Shown: piece after piece, positions 52,445-61,920 of the stretch
Layout: each line of letters opens with the position of its first letter
Position numbering within the stretch: position 1 is the stretch's first letter
Position numbers and translations under genes: made by a program
Notes under the pieces: generated by a model
Databases searched by the model: none
Seen by the model: the letters and a program-made list of their open reading frames with translations, nothing else
What the model was told of the DNA's origin: nothing
Source: Alkalicoccus chagannorensis DSM 18086
GTDB taxonomy: Bacteria > Bacillota > Bacilli > Bacillales > Salisediminibacteriaceae
NCBI RefSeq assembly: GCF_000429725.1
Contig: NZ_AUCK01000012.1
Coordinates: 49,402-113,401, forward strand
Length of the DNA stretch: 64,000 nucleotides
Direction of reading: 5' to 3'

Positions 52445-54223
52445 TTAGGCGTCACGCAGACGGAACTCCTGTATCTGTTCCTGCAGTTCGACGGCAGTCG
52501 CACTCAGCTGTTCGGACGTGTCCGCGATCTCGTTCATCGCCGCGAGCGACTGCTCGGACGTCGCGGCGACCGTGCTCGTGCTGTCGGTCATGTCGTCTGT
52601 CCAGCTGCCGAACGTCTCCATCGTCTCTTTGAGGGACGCGGCCTGTTCGTTCATACGGCCGACGATGCCATCGAGTTCCACGATGCGGCCGTCGACGTCT
52701 TCGTTCAGCGTCTTCATCTCTTCGAACTGTCCGCGCACCGACTGCATCGACGAGACGCCGGCCTGCACTTCCTCCTGGACCTTCGTCATCGCATCGACCG
52801 AGGTGTCGGTGTCATGCTGCACGTCGTGGATCATGCCGGTGATTTTCTCGGCGGACGTACCGGACTGTTCGGCGAGCTTGCGCACCTCGTCGGCGACGAC
52901 GGCGAAGCCTTTGCCCGCCTCGCCGGCACGCGCCGCTTCAATCGAGGCGTTCAAGGCAAGCAGGTTCGTCTGCTCGCTGATGTCGGTCATCGTCTGCACG
53001 ATCTCGTTGATTTCTCGCGAGCGTCCTTCGAGCCGCTTCATGACGGCCATCGTCTCTTCCACCGAGGCTTCGATCGAAGCGATGCGGCCGGACGTCGCTT
53101 CGACTTCCTCTGCGCCCTGGCGGCTCACGTCCAGCGACGACTCGGACGTCTGCCGCAGCTCCGCCGACGTTCCCCGCATCTGCTCAAGCCCCTGTTCCTG
53201 CGCTTCGACCGCTTCGAGGCTCTTGTCGCTCTGCTGGCGCATCGCTTCCGCTTTCTCCGCCACGCCCTGGATCTCGTGCGCCGTCTGTTCACTCGACGAC
53301 GTGTTCTCCTGTGCACTCGCCGTCAGCTCCTCCGAGGAGGCTGCGACGTGGTTCGATGTATCGTGGATGCGGTGGATCATCGACGTGAGCCGCGCCTTCA
53401 TCCGGTTCACCGCCGCTGCCTGGACCGCGAGCTCCGTCCGCCCCGTCTCCGGCAGCGCCTCGCCGCGCAGATCCCCGGCGGCGATTTCTTCCGACGCGGT
53501 CGTCACGTGGGCGATCTGCCGGTTCACCCGGCGCATCAGGAAGAAGAACGTCGTCCCTGCTGCCCCCGCGGACAGTCCGCCGATCAGTACCGCCATGCCC
53601 CCGATATAGGAGGCCGCAGCGTTGAACTCTTCCGTATAGGCCGCGAGCCCATAATTCCAGCCCCACGGCTCGAAGTGTTCCATGTAGGCATATTTCTCGC
53701 GTGCGTTGGTCTCGCCTTCGTTCGTCCACATGTACGTGTAGTAGCGGTCATCGGGATCGTCCTGATTCGCCGCAGCAATGAGGCCCTGGATCATGTACTC
53801 CCCGTCTTCGTCCTGCAGATCGTAGACTTCGTCGCCTTCGATCCCGACCGGGTGCAGCACCGTCATGCCGTCGTCTTCGAAGGCGTAAAAGTAGCCTTCC
53901 GCGCCATAGGTGAACGGGCTGGCTTCATAATCGCGGATCGGATTGCCGCCGTCCGACTCGCCGGTCACCTCGCCGGACAGCCGTACGCGCGCTTCTTCCT
54001 GTGCCTCGTCGAGCTCCATGTCGCCGGCTTCGACGCGTTCATCGAGCGCTTCCATCATCTCGCCGGCGCTCTGCACCCGGGCCTGCAGGTCGCGCTCCCC
54101 CGCTTCGGTGAGCGTCCGATCCGCCATCAGGTAGCTCACGACACCGAGCACGGCGACGGCCAGAACAATCATCGCCACCGCCATCCCGAGTATCCGATTC
54201 GATAACTTGTCGTACCACTTCAT
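52445..54223 (-). CDS. Methyl-accepting chemotaxis protein, single-Cache sensor
   Basis: A 592-residue receptor: membrane helix 1 (about 11-33), an extracellular sCache-type domain (40-205, with [19 protein letters not shown] and [12 protein letters not shown]), membrane helix 2 (about 207-230), HAMP, and a long coiled coil with the hairpin tip [20 protein letters not shown] where CheA and CheW bind. Methylation-type Glu/Gln pairs flank it. The sensor pattern EGYFY...VxHP is typical for small-carboxylate binding. The gene stands alone. Confidence 0.94.
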   Translation of the reverse strand: MKWYDKLSNRILGMAVAMIVLAVAVLGVVSYLMADRTLTEAGERDLQARVQSAGEMMEALDERVEAGDMELDEAQEEARVRLSGEVTGESDGGNPIRDYEASPFTYGAEGYFYAFEDDGMTVLHPVGIEGDEVYDLQDEDGEYMIQGLIAAANQDDPDDRYYTYMWTNEGETNAREKYAYMEHFEPWGWNYGLAAYTEEFNAAASYIGGMAVLIGGLSAGAAGTTFFFLMRRVNRQIAHVTTASEEIAAGDLRGEALPETGRTELAVQAAAVNRMKARLTSMIHRIHDTSNHVAASSEELTASAQENTSSSEQTAHEIQGVAEKAEAMRQQSDKSLEAVEAQEQGLEQMRGTSAELRQTSESSLDVSRQGAEEVEATSGRIASIEASVEETMAVMKRLEGRSREINEIVQTMTDISEQTNLLALNASIEAARAGEAGKGFAVVADEVRKLAEQSGTSAEKITGMIHDVQHDTDTSVDAMTKVQEEVQAGVSSMQSVRGQFEEMKTLNEDVDGRIVELDGIVGRMNEQAASLKETMETFGSWTDDMTDSTSTVAATSEQSLAAMNEIADTSEQLSATAVELQEQIQEFRLRDA

Positions 54224-54455
54224 CTTGAGACCCCTCCCTCATCGAAGCACCTTTGGGCGTGCTCCCTTCGACTTATATACGTGTAAGCATAGCACACATT
54301 CGCTTCACCGATGAACCGCTTTCCCGCTTTTCTTTCTAGTACTTTTCTTTCTCCTTTTCTTTTCCGATCGGGATAGGTGGACTGGGAAAGCAGTGCTTGC
54401 ACTTTTGGCGCTGGCATTGGACAATATAGAGAGAAAAGGAAGGGAGCGGAAGTCC

Positions 54456-54815
54456 ATGTGCGCATTCTGTGAACTGGATACATATGAGATGGAGAATGAT
54501 CACGCGGTGGCGATTTTCGACAAGTACCCGGTCACAGAAGGCCACGTTCTGATCATTCCGAAGCGGCACACGGCGGATTATTTCGATTTAACCCCTATGG
54601 AACAAGAAAGCATGCAGCGGCTGCTGGAAGCAATGCGGATGCGCCTGCTGTTCCAATTCCGCCCGGACGGGTTCAACGTCGGCATCAACTGCGGCAGGGC
54701 CGCCGGTCAGACGATCTTTCACGTCCACATGCATTTGATTCCCCGTCGCTCCGGCGACATGGACGATCCGGCCGGTGGCGTGCGCGGCGTCATCCCGGAG
54801 AAGCAGAAGTATTAG
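54456..54815 (+). CDS. HIT family hydrolase
   Basis: A 119-residue histidine-triad protein: CAFCELD at the start, HAVAIFDKYPVTEGHVLIIPK, FNVGINCGRAAGQTIFHVHM and the active-site HVHMH. Family members hydrolyse nucleotide-phosphoramidates, dinucleoside polyphosphates or adenylylated DNA ends. I start at ATG 54456 preceded by GGGAGCGG, not at the upstream hydrophobic frame. It is 10 bp ahead of the PLD-helicase gene and clearly in one operon with it, which suggests a role in processing DNA or nucleotide intermediates of that enzyme. Confidence 0.9.
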   Translation: MCAFCELDTYEMENDHAVAIFDKYPVTEGHVLIIPKRHTADYFDLTPMEQESMQRLLEAMRMRLLFQFRPDGFNVGINCGRAAGQTIFHVHMHLIPRRSGDMDDPAGGVRGVIPEKQKY

Positions 54816-54825
54816 GAGGACGACC

Positions 54826-57234
54826 ATGACACGCATTGCACTCATTCAGGACCGGTTCATCGATACGCTCCGGCATGAAACAGAGAAAGCCGATACCATC
54901 TACATCATGGTCTCCTTCGCGATGACTTCCGGTGTGAAGATGCTCCTGCCCGCACTCGAAGAAGCCGCCAAAAAAGGCGCAGACATCAAAATCTGCACCG
55001 GGGACTACCTTTATGTCACACAGCCGGACGCGCTCGCACTGCTGCTGGAGTTGGAGGACCATGCCGAACTGCGTCTCTGGGAAAGCCGCGGAACGTCGTT
55101 TCATCCGAAGATGTACTTCTTTGACGACGACGGAGAACGGACGCTGTACGTCGGCTCCTCAAATCTGTCCCGCTCCGCCCTGTCCGGCGGGATCGAATGG
55201 AACCTCGGCGTCTCCGGTCCGGAAGCGGAAGCGGCCGTGGAAGAAGCCTCGGAGAGCTTCCTCCGCCTGTTCTATGATGAGCAGACGATTCCGCTCAACC
55301 AGGAGACATTCAAACGCTACGAAGCGCTCTACGAACAGCACCGCGCCACGCTTCCGCCGTGGGCCAAGGAACATACAGAAGAAAAAGAACAGCAGCTGAT
55401 GTACGGGAGCGAGGCGACGAGTCAGCCGCTGCCGTCGGTAGAGCCAGCCTCGGCTTATACAACGACCCTATCACCGCGCGGGCCGCAGCTCGATGCCCTG
55501 GAGGCGCTCGAGACGACTGTGGAGGAAGGCTACCTCCGGGCCCTCGTCGTCATGGCCACCGGTCTCGGCAAAACGTACCTCGCCGCCTTCTTCGCCCGTC
55601 AGTATTCGCGCATCCTGTTCGTCGCTCACCGCGAAGAAATTCTCCATCAAGCCGCTGCGTCGTTTAACGAGGTGATGCCGGAGAAGCGGACTGGCATCGT
55701 GAACGGTCGGCAGAAGGAAATGGACGCGGACAGCGTGTTCGCCTCGGTGTTCACGCTCGCCAACGAAAAGCTGCTGCACCAGTTCGATCCGGACGCCTTC
55801 GATCTGATTATCGTCGACGAGTTCCATCACGCCGCAGCTGCATCCTACCAGCGTATGCTCGACTATTTCGAGCCGTCCTTTCTCATCGGCCTCACCGCAA
55901 CGCCGTACCGGCTCGACGGCAGCGACGTCTTCGCCCTCTGTGACGGGAACGTCGCGTTCGAGATGGATTTCACCGAAGCGATCCGCATCGGCGCCTTAAC
56001 GCCGTTCCGCTACTACGGTATCTACGACGACACGGACTATTCGCAGGTGACGTGGCTCGGCAGCCGCTACGATGAGGACGAACTCGCCGCCGTCCAGCTG
56101 AAAACTTCTGTTGCCGAGCAGGTTTATGCTGCCTGGGAGCGACACCGACAGACGCGCACGCTCGCCTTTTGCTCCTCGATCCGGCAGGCCGTCTTTTTAG
56201 CCGACCATTTCCGGAACCAGGGCATTCGTGCTGAAGCGCTCCACTCCGGGGCGGACAGCATGGACCGCCACGACGCCGTCCAGTTCCTGCAGGACGGCCG
56301 GCTCGATATCGTCTTCACCGTGGATCTGTTCAATGAAGGAACGGACATTCCGAAAGTCGATACGCTCCTCTTCACGCGACCGACCGAATCGCTGACGGTA
56401 TTCACCCAGCAGATCGGCCGCGGGCTCCGGCTCGCAGACAAGAAAGAGCACTGCCACGTCATCGACTTGATCGGGAACTACAAAAACGCCGACACGAAGC
56501 TGCAGGCGCTGGACCCAACAGGCGGCAGCAGCAGCCCGAAGCAGGTTATCCCGACCGTGCCGGACGCCTGCAGCGTGCAGCTCGATACGCAGGTCATCGA
56601 CATGATCCAGGAAATGAAGCGCCGCCTGCAGCCAAAAAAGGAGCGGATGCTCCACTTATACCGGGACTTGAAAGAAGAACTTGGCCGTCGTCCGACATAC
56701 CTGGAGCTGTACCGCCTCCGCTTCCAGGGCAGCTTCACGATCCGTCCCTCGTTCCCGTCCTACCCGCACTTCCTCCTCTGGGCCGGCGAACTTAACGAAG
56801 CGGAACGCGCGGCCCTAGAGGAAGGCGAAGACTGGATCCGCATGGTGGAGCAGACGAGCATGAGCAAAAGCTACAAAATGGTCGTCATCCAGAGCCTCCT
56901 CCAGCGAGGCAGCAGCCACTGGCTCGATCCGATCACACCGGAAGAAGCAGCACCCTTCTTCCTCGATTACCTTACGGCCACGCCCTACCGGAAACAGGAC
57001 CTGCAGGATAAATCGAACAAAGACTGGACCACCGAGGACCTGCCAGCTGTCGAACGCACTCTGAAAACCATGCCCTTCCCGAAACTCGGCGGCCCGACCA
57101 CCTTCGATGGCACGACGCTGACCATCGATATCCAGCCAGACGACACCTCCGCCGATATCCTGTACGACTGGACCGAGCAGATCAGCCGGTATCGACTGGA
57201 GACATATTTTGAGAGGAAATACGAGAAGAAATAG
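54826..57234 (+). CDS. Superfamily II helicase with N-terminal phospholipase-D-like nuclease
   Basis: An 802-residue fusion. Residues 1-170 form a PLD-like domain with the HxK motif in SFHPKMYFF (about 92) and GSSNLSRSAL (about 109). A DEAD/DEAH helicase core follows: Walker A MATGLGKT near 243, DEFHH near 330, LTATPYR, and motif VI QQIGRGLR. About 220 C-terminal residues resemble the end of related repair helicases. ATG 54826 follows GGAGGACGACC. The base composition is host-like. Related PLD-helicases occur in repair and anti-phage settings. The HIT gene upstream is its partner. Confidence 0.9.
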   Translation: MTRIALIQDRFIDTLRHETEKADTIYIMVSFAMTSGVKMLLPALEEAAKKGADIKICTGDYLYVTQPDALALLLELEDHAELRLWESRGTSFHPKMYFFDDDGERTLYVGSSNLSRSALSGGIEWNLGVSGPEAEAAVEEASESFLRLFYDEQTIPLNQETFKRYEALYEQHRATLPPWAKEHTEEKEQQLMYGSEATSQPLPSVEPASAYTTTLSPRGPQLDALEALETTVEEGYLRALVVMATGLGKTYLAAFFARQYSRILFVAHREEILHQAAASFNEVMPEKRTGIVNGRQKEMDADSVFASVFTLANEKLLHQFDPDAFDLIIVDEFHHAAAASYQRMLDYFEPSFLIGLTATPYRLDGSDVFALCDGNVAFEMDFTEAIRIGALTPFRYYGIYDDTDYSQVTWLGSRYDEDELAAVQLKTSVAEQVYAAWERHRQTRTLAFCSSIRQAVFLADHFRNQGIRAEALHSGADSMDRHDAVQFLQDGRLDIVFTVDLFNEGTDIPKVDTLLFTRPTESLTVFTQQIGRGLRLADKKEHCHVIDLIGNYKNADTKLQALDPTGGSSSPKQVIPTVPDACSVQLDTQVIDMIQEMKRRLQPKKERMLHLYRDLKEELGRRPTYLELYRLRFQGSFTIRPSFPSYPHFLLWAGELNEAERAALEEGEDWIRMVEQTSMSKSYKMVVIQSLLQRGSSHWLDPITPEEAAPFFLDYLTATPYRKQDLQDKSNKDWTTEDLPAVERTLKTMPFPKLGGPTTFDGTTLTIDIQPDDTSADILYDWTEQISRYRLETYFERKYEKK

Positions 57235-57260
57235 TGAAACAAACCTAATTAACAACAAAG

Positions 57261-57294
57261 AAGATGGCTCAGCCCTGCAGGGAAAAGCCATCTT
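57261..57294 (+). terminator. Terminator of the HIT-helicase operon
   Basis: AAGATGGCT and AGCCATCTT enclose a 16-base loop, about 27 bp after the stop codon. Confidence 0.75.
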
Positions 57295-57597
57295 ATAGAA
57301 GCACGTTTCAACCCCGCACATCGGCAGCAGGGCATGAAATTTTCAAAAGTAATATCCTTTAAGATTAACTTAACACTACTATGTTTTCTTCATTAGTTGC
57401 TCGATTTTTTTCATCGGTGATTTCATTCTCTAGTACAAGCGGACAAACCGCTTTTACTATCTTTAGAGATTGAATACAGCACTTAATAACTTTCGTTTGT
57501 ACATTAAACAGAGAGTTTCTTGATTTGAAGATAAATATGAAGTTGCAAGAATCTATATCTTCTATAAACCATTATTTAAAACTCGCAAAACGAGTAT
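57295..57597. other. Non-coding transition to AT-rich DNA
   Basis: Composition falls sharply after about 57340. I see no gene, repeat or RNA here. It is the 3' side of both flanking genes. Confidence 0.5.
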
Positions 57598-59280
57598 TTA
57601 GAATTTCCAAACTTTAACAGCCTTTTCTGCTAAATATTTTTGTCTCGCGTTTATTTGATTAAAATCCCAATGAGTATAATCACATAAATCTTTAGTTATT
57701 TTTATTTCTGAATATATATAGTAGTTGTTTTTCTTTTCTTGAAAGTTTTTATTGGAAGCGTTCTGATTTAGCTTTTTCTGAAGTAAAGTTAGGTTGCCAA
57801 TTTTGTTTATATATTGTTCAAAATCTTCATCGCTTGCATTAATAATATTTTCCCACTCTATATTATTAGGTTTTTTCGGCATGATGTGCTCTACATGAAC
57901 TTGTTGAGCGTTATTAATAACATTTTCTTTGGTACCCATACTATTATTAATTTTTTCTAAAATATATCTTTGAAGATTCCCCTTTTTTATAGATGTATTC
58001 TCAAAATCAGCTTTGAATTTTTCATCACTAGCAGCTTGGTTAACAAACATAGAAACTAATTCTTCTATAGCAGCATTTCCTTTGTTTCGTATTTTGCTTG
58101 CAATAAGATCAAAAAACTTTTCAATATCACTAGGATTATTGCTTCCAATTGTTAAATACCTAAACAAGAAATTCTCACATGTCTTAACAAGTCTTAAAAA
58201 GTTCTCTTGATTTAACTCTTTTTTTCCTATTAAGATTATACTATAAGAAGCTCTATAACCCAATTTGACCATATTTGATATGCTGTCAACTACTTCATAG
58301 TCTCCCCAATAATTTTTCTTTGGTTCAATAATATTCACATAAATATCAGCCATAAATAATAGATCGTCCATAAACTCATTTACATTTACATCGCTTTTAT
58401 TTAAGTGTTGCTTTAGTTTTTCATAGAGTTTTTTTTCGGTAACTCTTTGATGATTAGCTAACCAATAATGTCTTAAAAATACTGTCAAATTCATTTGTGT
58501 TAATTCGTCATTCAAGTTACTCCATTTCTTTCTTACTTCTTCCAATTGAAAACTTGAAGCTTTAGAGAAAATATGGTTTTTGAGAAGATCTGAAGTTGAA
58601 AGTTCCATTCCTCTATCATTTAATGTTTCAAAAATAATATAAGCGTCGACATCATTTGTCACGGTTATATTTACTATTAAAAAACGATTTAGTACTATTT
58701 CAACTAAATCTAATAGATTTTTTTTCTTGTCCTCTCTTTGTTTCAAAAAATCTTCTATTTCTTCTTTGAAAATTTGATAAGCCGTAATCAGATTAATATT
58801 AGACATATGCTTGGATGAAGCGGGTTTCTCATTAAAATCTTCAATTGTTTTTCTTTCAGTTGAGTCTAAGGGGTGCTGAATATATTTTTGGAACACCTCT
58901 TTGTTAACTTCTGATAGTGTTAGCCGGAAAGTCTCTTGCAAACGCAAGTCTCTCTCGGAGATATAGGTTGTATGGATATTCATCGCATTATCTTCATAAC
59001 CGTAATTAAAGAAACAATCTCGAGCCGCACATAAAAAAATTGTTAAGGTTGATATTCTTTGTTGACCATCTATAATTTCAAATGTATTAATCCCATTTTT
59101 TAAAACCACTGAGCCTAAAAAGTATTCTTGATGATTTTCATTAAATGCCATAATTATGTCATCCCAAAACTGACTAACCTCTTCTTTTTTCCAAGAATAT
59201 CCTCTTTGGTAAAATGGTACATTATAAGTATAGTTGAAAACTTCATTAATATTCCGCTTGTGGACCTCAAAATGATTCAT
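57598..59280 (-). CDS. GmrSD-type restriction protein (DUF262 + DUF1524)
   Basis: A 560-residue single-chain GmrSD-like protein. The N-terminal DUF262 domain shows VPFYQRGYSW, the nucleotide-binding/hydrolysis motif IDGQQRISTL near residue 67, and IFETLNDRGMELSTSDLLKN. The C-terminal DUF1524 nuclease domain shows the His-Me finger motif HVEHIMPKK near 460, and GNLTLLQKKLNQNASNK. Such proteins restrict phage DNA with modified cytosines or act in related defence systems. I start at ATG 59280; a GAGGAG lies 13 bases upstream. DNA is AT-rich and the gene lies beside a decayed transposon. Confidence 0.9.
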   Translation of the reverse strand: MNHFEVHKRNINEVFNYTYNVPFYQRGYSWKKEEVSQFWDDIIMAFNENHQEYFLGSVVLKNGINTFEIIDGQQRISTLTIFLCAARDCFFNYGYEDNAMNIHTTYISERDLRLQETFRLTLSEVNKEVFQKYIQHPLDSTERKTIEDFNEKPASSKHMSNINLITAYQIFKEEIEDFLKQREDKKKNLLDLVEIVLNRFLIVNITVTNDVDAYIIFETLNDRGMELSTSDLLKNHIFSKASSFQLEEVRKKWSNLNDELTQMNLTVFLRHYWLANHQRVTEKKLYEKLKQHLNKSDVNVNEFMDDLLFMADIYVNIIEPKKNYWGDYEVVDSISNMVKLGYRASYSIILIGKKELNQENFLRLVKTCENFLFRYLTIGSNNPSDIEKFFDLIASKIRNKGNAAIEELVSMFVNQAASDEKFKADFENTSIKKGNLQRYILEKINNSMGTKENVINNAQQVHVEHIMPKKPNNIEWENIINASDEDFEQYINKIGNLTLLQKKLNQNASNKNFQEKKNNYYIYSEIKITKDLCDYTHWDFNQINARQKYLAEKAVKVWKF

Positions 59281-59592
59281 AAATTTACAACAACTCCTCT
59301 TATCATCTTTATTTATAGATAATAATAGTATATTTAACCAACCATACAATTATATAACCTTACTTTTCAAGTATTCAAAAGCCAATATAACTTAATATTA
59401 TTAAAAGTAAGTGTCAAAAATCTGCATATTAATAATAATAATAAGGATTTCGAGGCTTTCCTCTCTATTGCTTCGCTTAGGTCTAACTAGTCGAAATAAA
59501 AATTTATCTAAGTCTCCAAGCAGTGATATCCATTCAGTCATGCAGCGTGCCCTAACTTTCACACGAAAAAAACCGCGATAGATTCAGCGATC
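59281..59592. other. AT-rich non-coding stretch beside the ISL3 element
   Basis: No credible gene. It holds the promoter side of the GmrSD gene and the left flank of the transposon. Confidence 0.45.
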
Positions 59593-61472
59593 CGACAGTT
59601 GTAACCATTAAGTAGTAGAGGCTCTTACGTGGTTTTGGGGAACAGATACCTCTTCTAGTAATAATGTCTGTCATTCTTCTTTTACGATAATTATATGACG
59701 ACATCTTATGACATAATAGATCGATGGAATACACGTTTCCGTAATAAGTCGAAGGAACCTCTTCCATACATGATGGCCTTTTGTACTTTTAATCGATGCA
59801 CATGGCCCTCCGCTACACCGTTGCTCCACGGAAGAAGAACGGCATGACGAATCGCAACAGCATCATGGTTGAGTCTTCGCAGAAAGCGCTGGATTCGAGG
59901 GAATCCAGCCCAGGTTTCTATCTGAAGAAAAGAATCAAACAAGGTGTCGTCTTTTTTCACAAACATTTGACGAAAAGTCACTAGTAAGGTTAGAAGCTTT
60001 TGAATCGGAGGCCATGAGGCCTCCCACTCTTTTTCTATTTCTCCGCTGGGCCGGTTCGGATGAGACATCTTCCAGAGCGCGCTGAGCACCTCTTTCGGTT
60101 TAATAACAGAAGAGGGCTGGAGGCATTGTTTTCTTTCCTGAGCAATCATCGTATTCAAGGTAGAACGGGACCCTTGATAACCGGCTTGTCTACAACCGGT
60201 TTCAATGTCATCTCCTTTCTTGCCTTGCAGAAGGAGGGTATGAATAAGAGAACGAACGATACCCATCATAAGGAGAGGACCGTTGATGACTTGGAGGTTG
60301 TTGCACTTGTACATAACGATAGATCGTTCCGCGAGATAGATGAAAGGCACGAGCTAAAGCAGAGATTGACTCCCCTTGTTGATGACGTCGCTGAACCTGC
60401 TGGATCGTCTGCCAATGCTTCTTTTCGTTTTCTTTTCGTTTTCTTCTCGTTGCTGATCGCTTTTCCTCTTCGAGGAAGGAACAGAGGGGTGGTGTACGAC
60501 CGGTGGATGCTTCAATTTCGCAGGGAAGCGGTCATACACTTCTTCTTTCGTTGCTTCCATCAACCCTTTTAAAATATGCCAGCGGTCGGTCACTTGAATG
60601 ATGAAGGGTGGTATGGATGCAATGGCCGTTTCATAGGCTCTCGATCCGTCTCGGCTGATCGTGTGAATCGATGGATGCTGCATCAACCAATGCTTGACCT
60701 GCTCTTCTGTCCGCCCCGGAAACAGATCGATCGGTCTATGCGTCAGTAAATCAACGACGATCGTCCCGTAGTGAAATCTTTTTCGCAGGGCAAAGTCATC
60801 TATGGCGACGAAAGGGAGTCTCTTTCGGTGGACTTTCCGGCATCGCACGTATCAAATATAGGAAAGCATCATGACTAAGTGGGGCACCTATAGCTTTGCT
60901 ACATCGCTCAGCCGCTTTGGCACTCATCGAAAAAGCGAGTTCTTGCAGCACCAAATGCAGACGATCCGTATATCGTTTAGATGAAGAAATGCCGGAAAGT
61001 CGTTCCGTAAACACTTTGACATGGCATGTTGGTTGGAAGCAGAACCATTTATTCGTTTGAAGAACAAGGGTGACTCGTTTTCCAGAGACCGGAAGGTCTC
61101 GTAACGAGCGGACGTAGCGGCTGTGTTTTTTGCAGCTGATCGAATCGCAGTGAGGACACCTCCCCGTTTTCTTTGATGAAACAGCAACCACTTCGATTTC
61201 TTCTGGGCTTTCCTGCCAAGAAACAACGTCCATGCCTTCGATTGGTTGGTAGAAAGGAGGTAGGGTGTCCATCATAAAAAACCCCTTTTCTTTTCTATTT
61301 CCCGATAATGATAAAAAACAGTCTCCCCAAAACCATGTAAGAGCCTCTTCTACTTGACGGTTACAGTAGGATGTCCACCATGAAAAACTCCTTTTTGTTT
61401 CAATTTCCAGATAATGATGAAAAATAGTCTTCCCAAAACTCCGTAAGAGCCTCTACTACTTGAGGGTTACAA
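59593..61472 (-). mobile_element. Decayed ISL3-family insertion sequence
   Basis: Terminal inverted repeats of about 40 bp bound the element. The left (59593-59634) contains GTAGAGGCTCTTACGTGG and TTTTGGGGA; the right copies at about 61322-61363 and 61430-61472 contain the complement (AAGAGCCTCTTCTAC and AAGAGCCTCTACTAC). The right end is therefore duplicated. The transposase inside is broken. I could not find a target-site duplication. Confidence 0.8.
59706..61275 (-). pseudogene. ISL3-family transposase, frameshifted
   Basis: The remains read in pieces. The first (61275-60796) has the zinc ribbon CPHCDSISCKKHSRYVRSL and the helix-turn-helix. The second (from about 60820) has the DDE core FVAIDDFALRKRFHYGTIVV and ISRDGSRAYETAI. 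A helix-turn-helix insert near 60410-60320 (ESISALARAFHLSRGTIYRY) is readable only in a third frame. The end (about 60280-59706) includes LPWSNGVAEGHVHRLKVQK with the last catalytic Glu. At least three frame changes are needed to join them, so it is inactive. Confidence 0.85.
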
Positions 61473-61473
61473 T
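61275..61473. repeat. Duplicated right end of the ISL3 element
   Basis: Two diverged tandem copies of about 107 bp. Each contains TGTCCA(T/C)CAT, a CCTTTT stretch, GATAATGAT(A/G)AAAAA, and the terminal repeat. This can arise from insertion of one copy next to another followed by deletion. Confidence 0.7.
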
Positions 61474-61501
61474 GTGTCTATACATGTGAAAAGATCACAA
61501 T

Positions 61502-61548
61502 AAAAATCTCCTTGACTACTAATATATTAGACAGTTAAGGAGATTTTT
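61502..61548. terminator. Bidirectional terminator
   Basis: AAAAATCTCCTT and AAGGAGATTTTT flank an AT-rich loop. It isolates the IS from the restriction genes downstream. Confidence 0.7.
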
Positions 61549-61687
61549 GATGTTCGATACTCCCAGAATCATTAATCTTCTACGAATGAAATACATAGTT
61601 GAATTACACCATTAAAATGTTGTATGTACGCTACTTTATAATGGTTTTTTTGTTGTTACTATTTAGAAAAGAATAAGGAGGAACAAA

Positions 61688-61903
61688 ATGGTGAATTCGC
61701 TATCTAAAGATTTTGGCTTGAATGTTTATAACAGGCGCTTAGAGTTAGGAATGTCTCAAGAGGACCTTGCAGGAATTACAGAAATTGACAGAACAACAAT
61801 CGTCCGAATCGAACATGGAAAAGCTAACTCTAAAATATCAACAATACAAGCACTCGCAAGTGGTTTAAGAATACTTCCAAAAGATCTGTTAGACACAGAT
61901 TAA
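61688..61903 (+). CDS. XRE-type controller (C) protein
   Basis: A 71-residue helix-turn-helix protein (LNVYNRRLELGMSQEDLAGI, then DRTTIVRIEHGKANSKIS) of the size of restriction-modification controller proteins. ATG 61688 follows AAGGAGGAACAAA. It lies 17 bp before the restriction endonuclease gene, where C proteins time endonuclease expression after methylation is complete. AT-rich like its neighbour. Confidence 0.85.
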   Translation: MVNSLSKDFGLNVYNRRLELGMSQEDLAGITEIDRTTIVRIEHGKANSKISTIQALASGLRILPKDLLDTD

Positions 61904-61920
61904 ATTCCAGGAGTGATAAA

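Noticed and set aside
60796..60848. Programmed frameshift in the ISL3 transposase
   Set aside because: At least two further frame breaks occur downstream and the HTH part is in yet another frame, so decay is the simpler reading. ISL3 elements are not known to need frameshifting.
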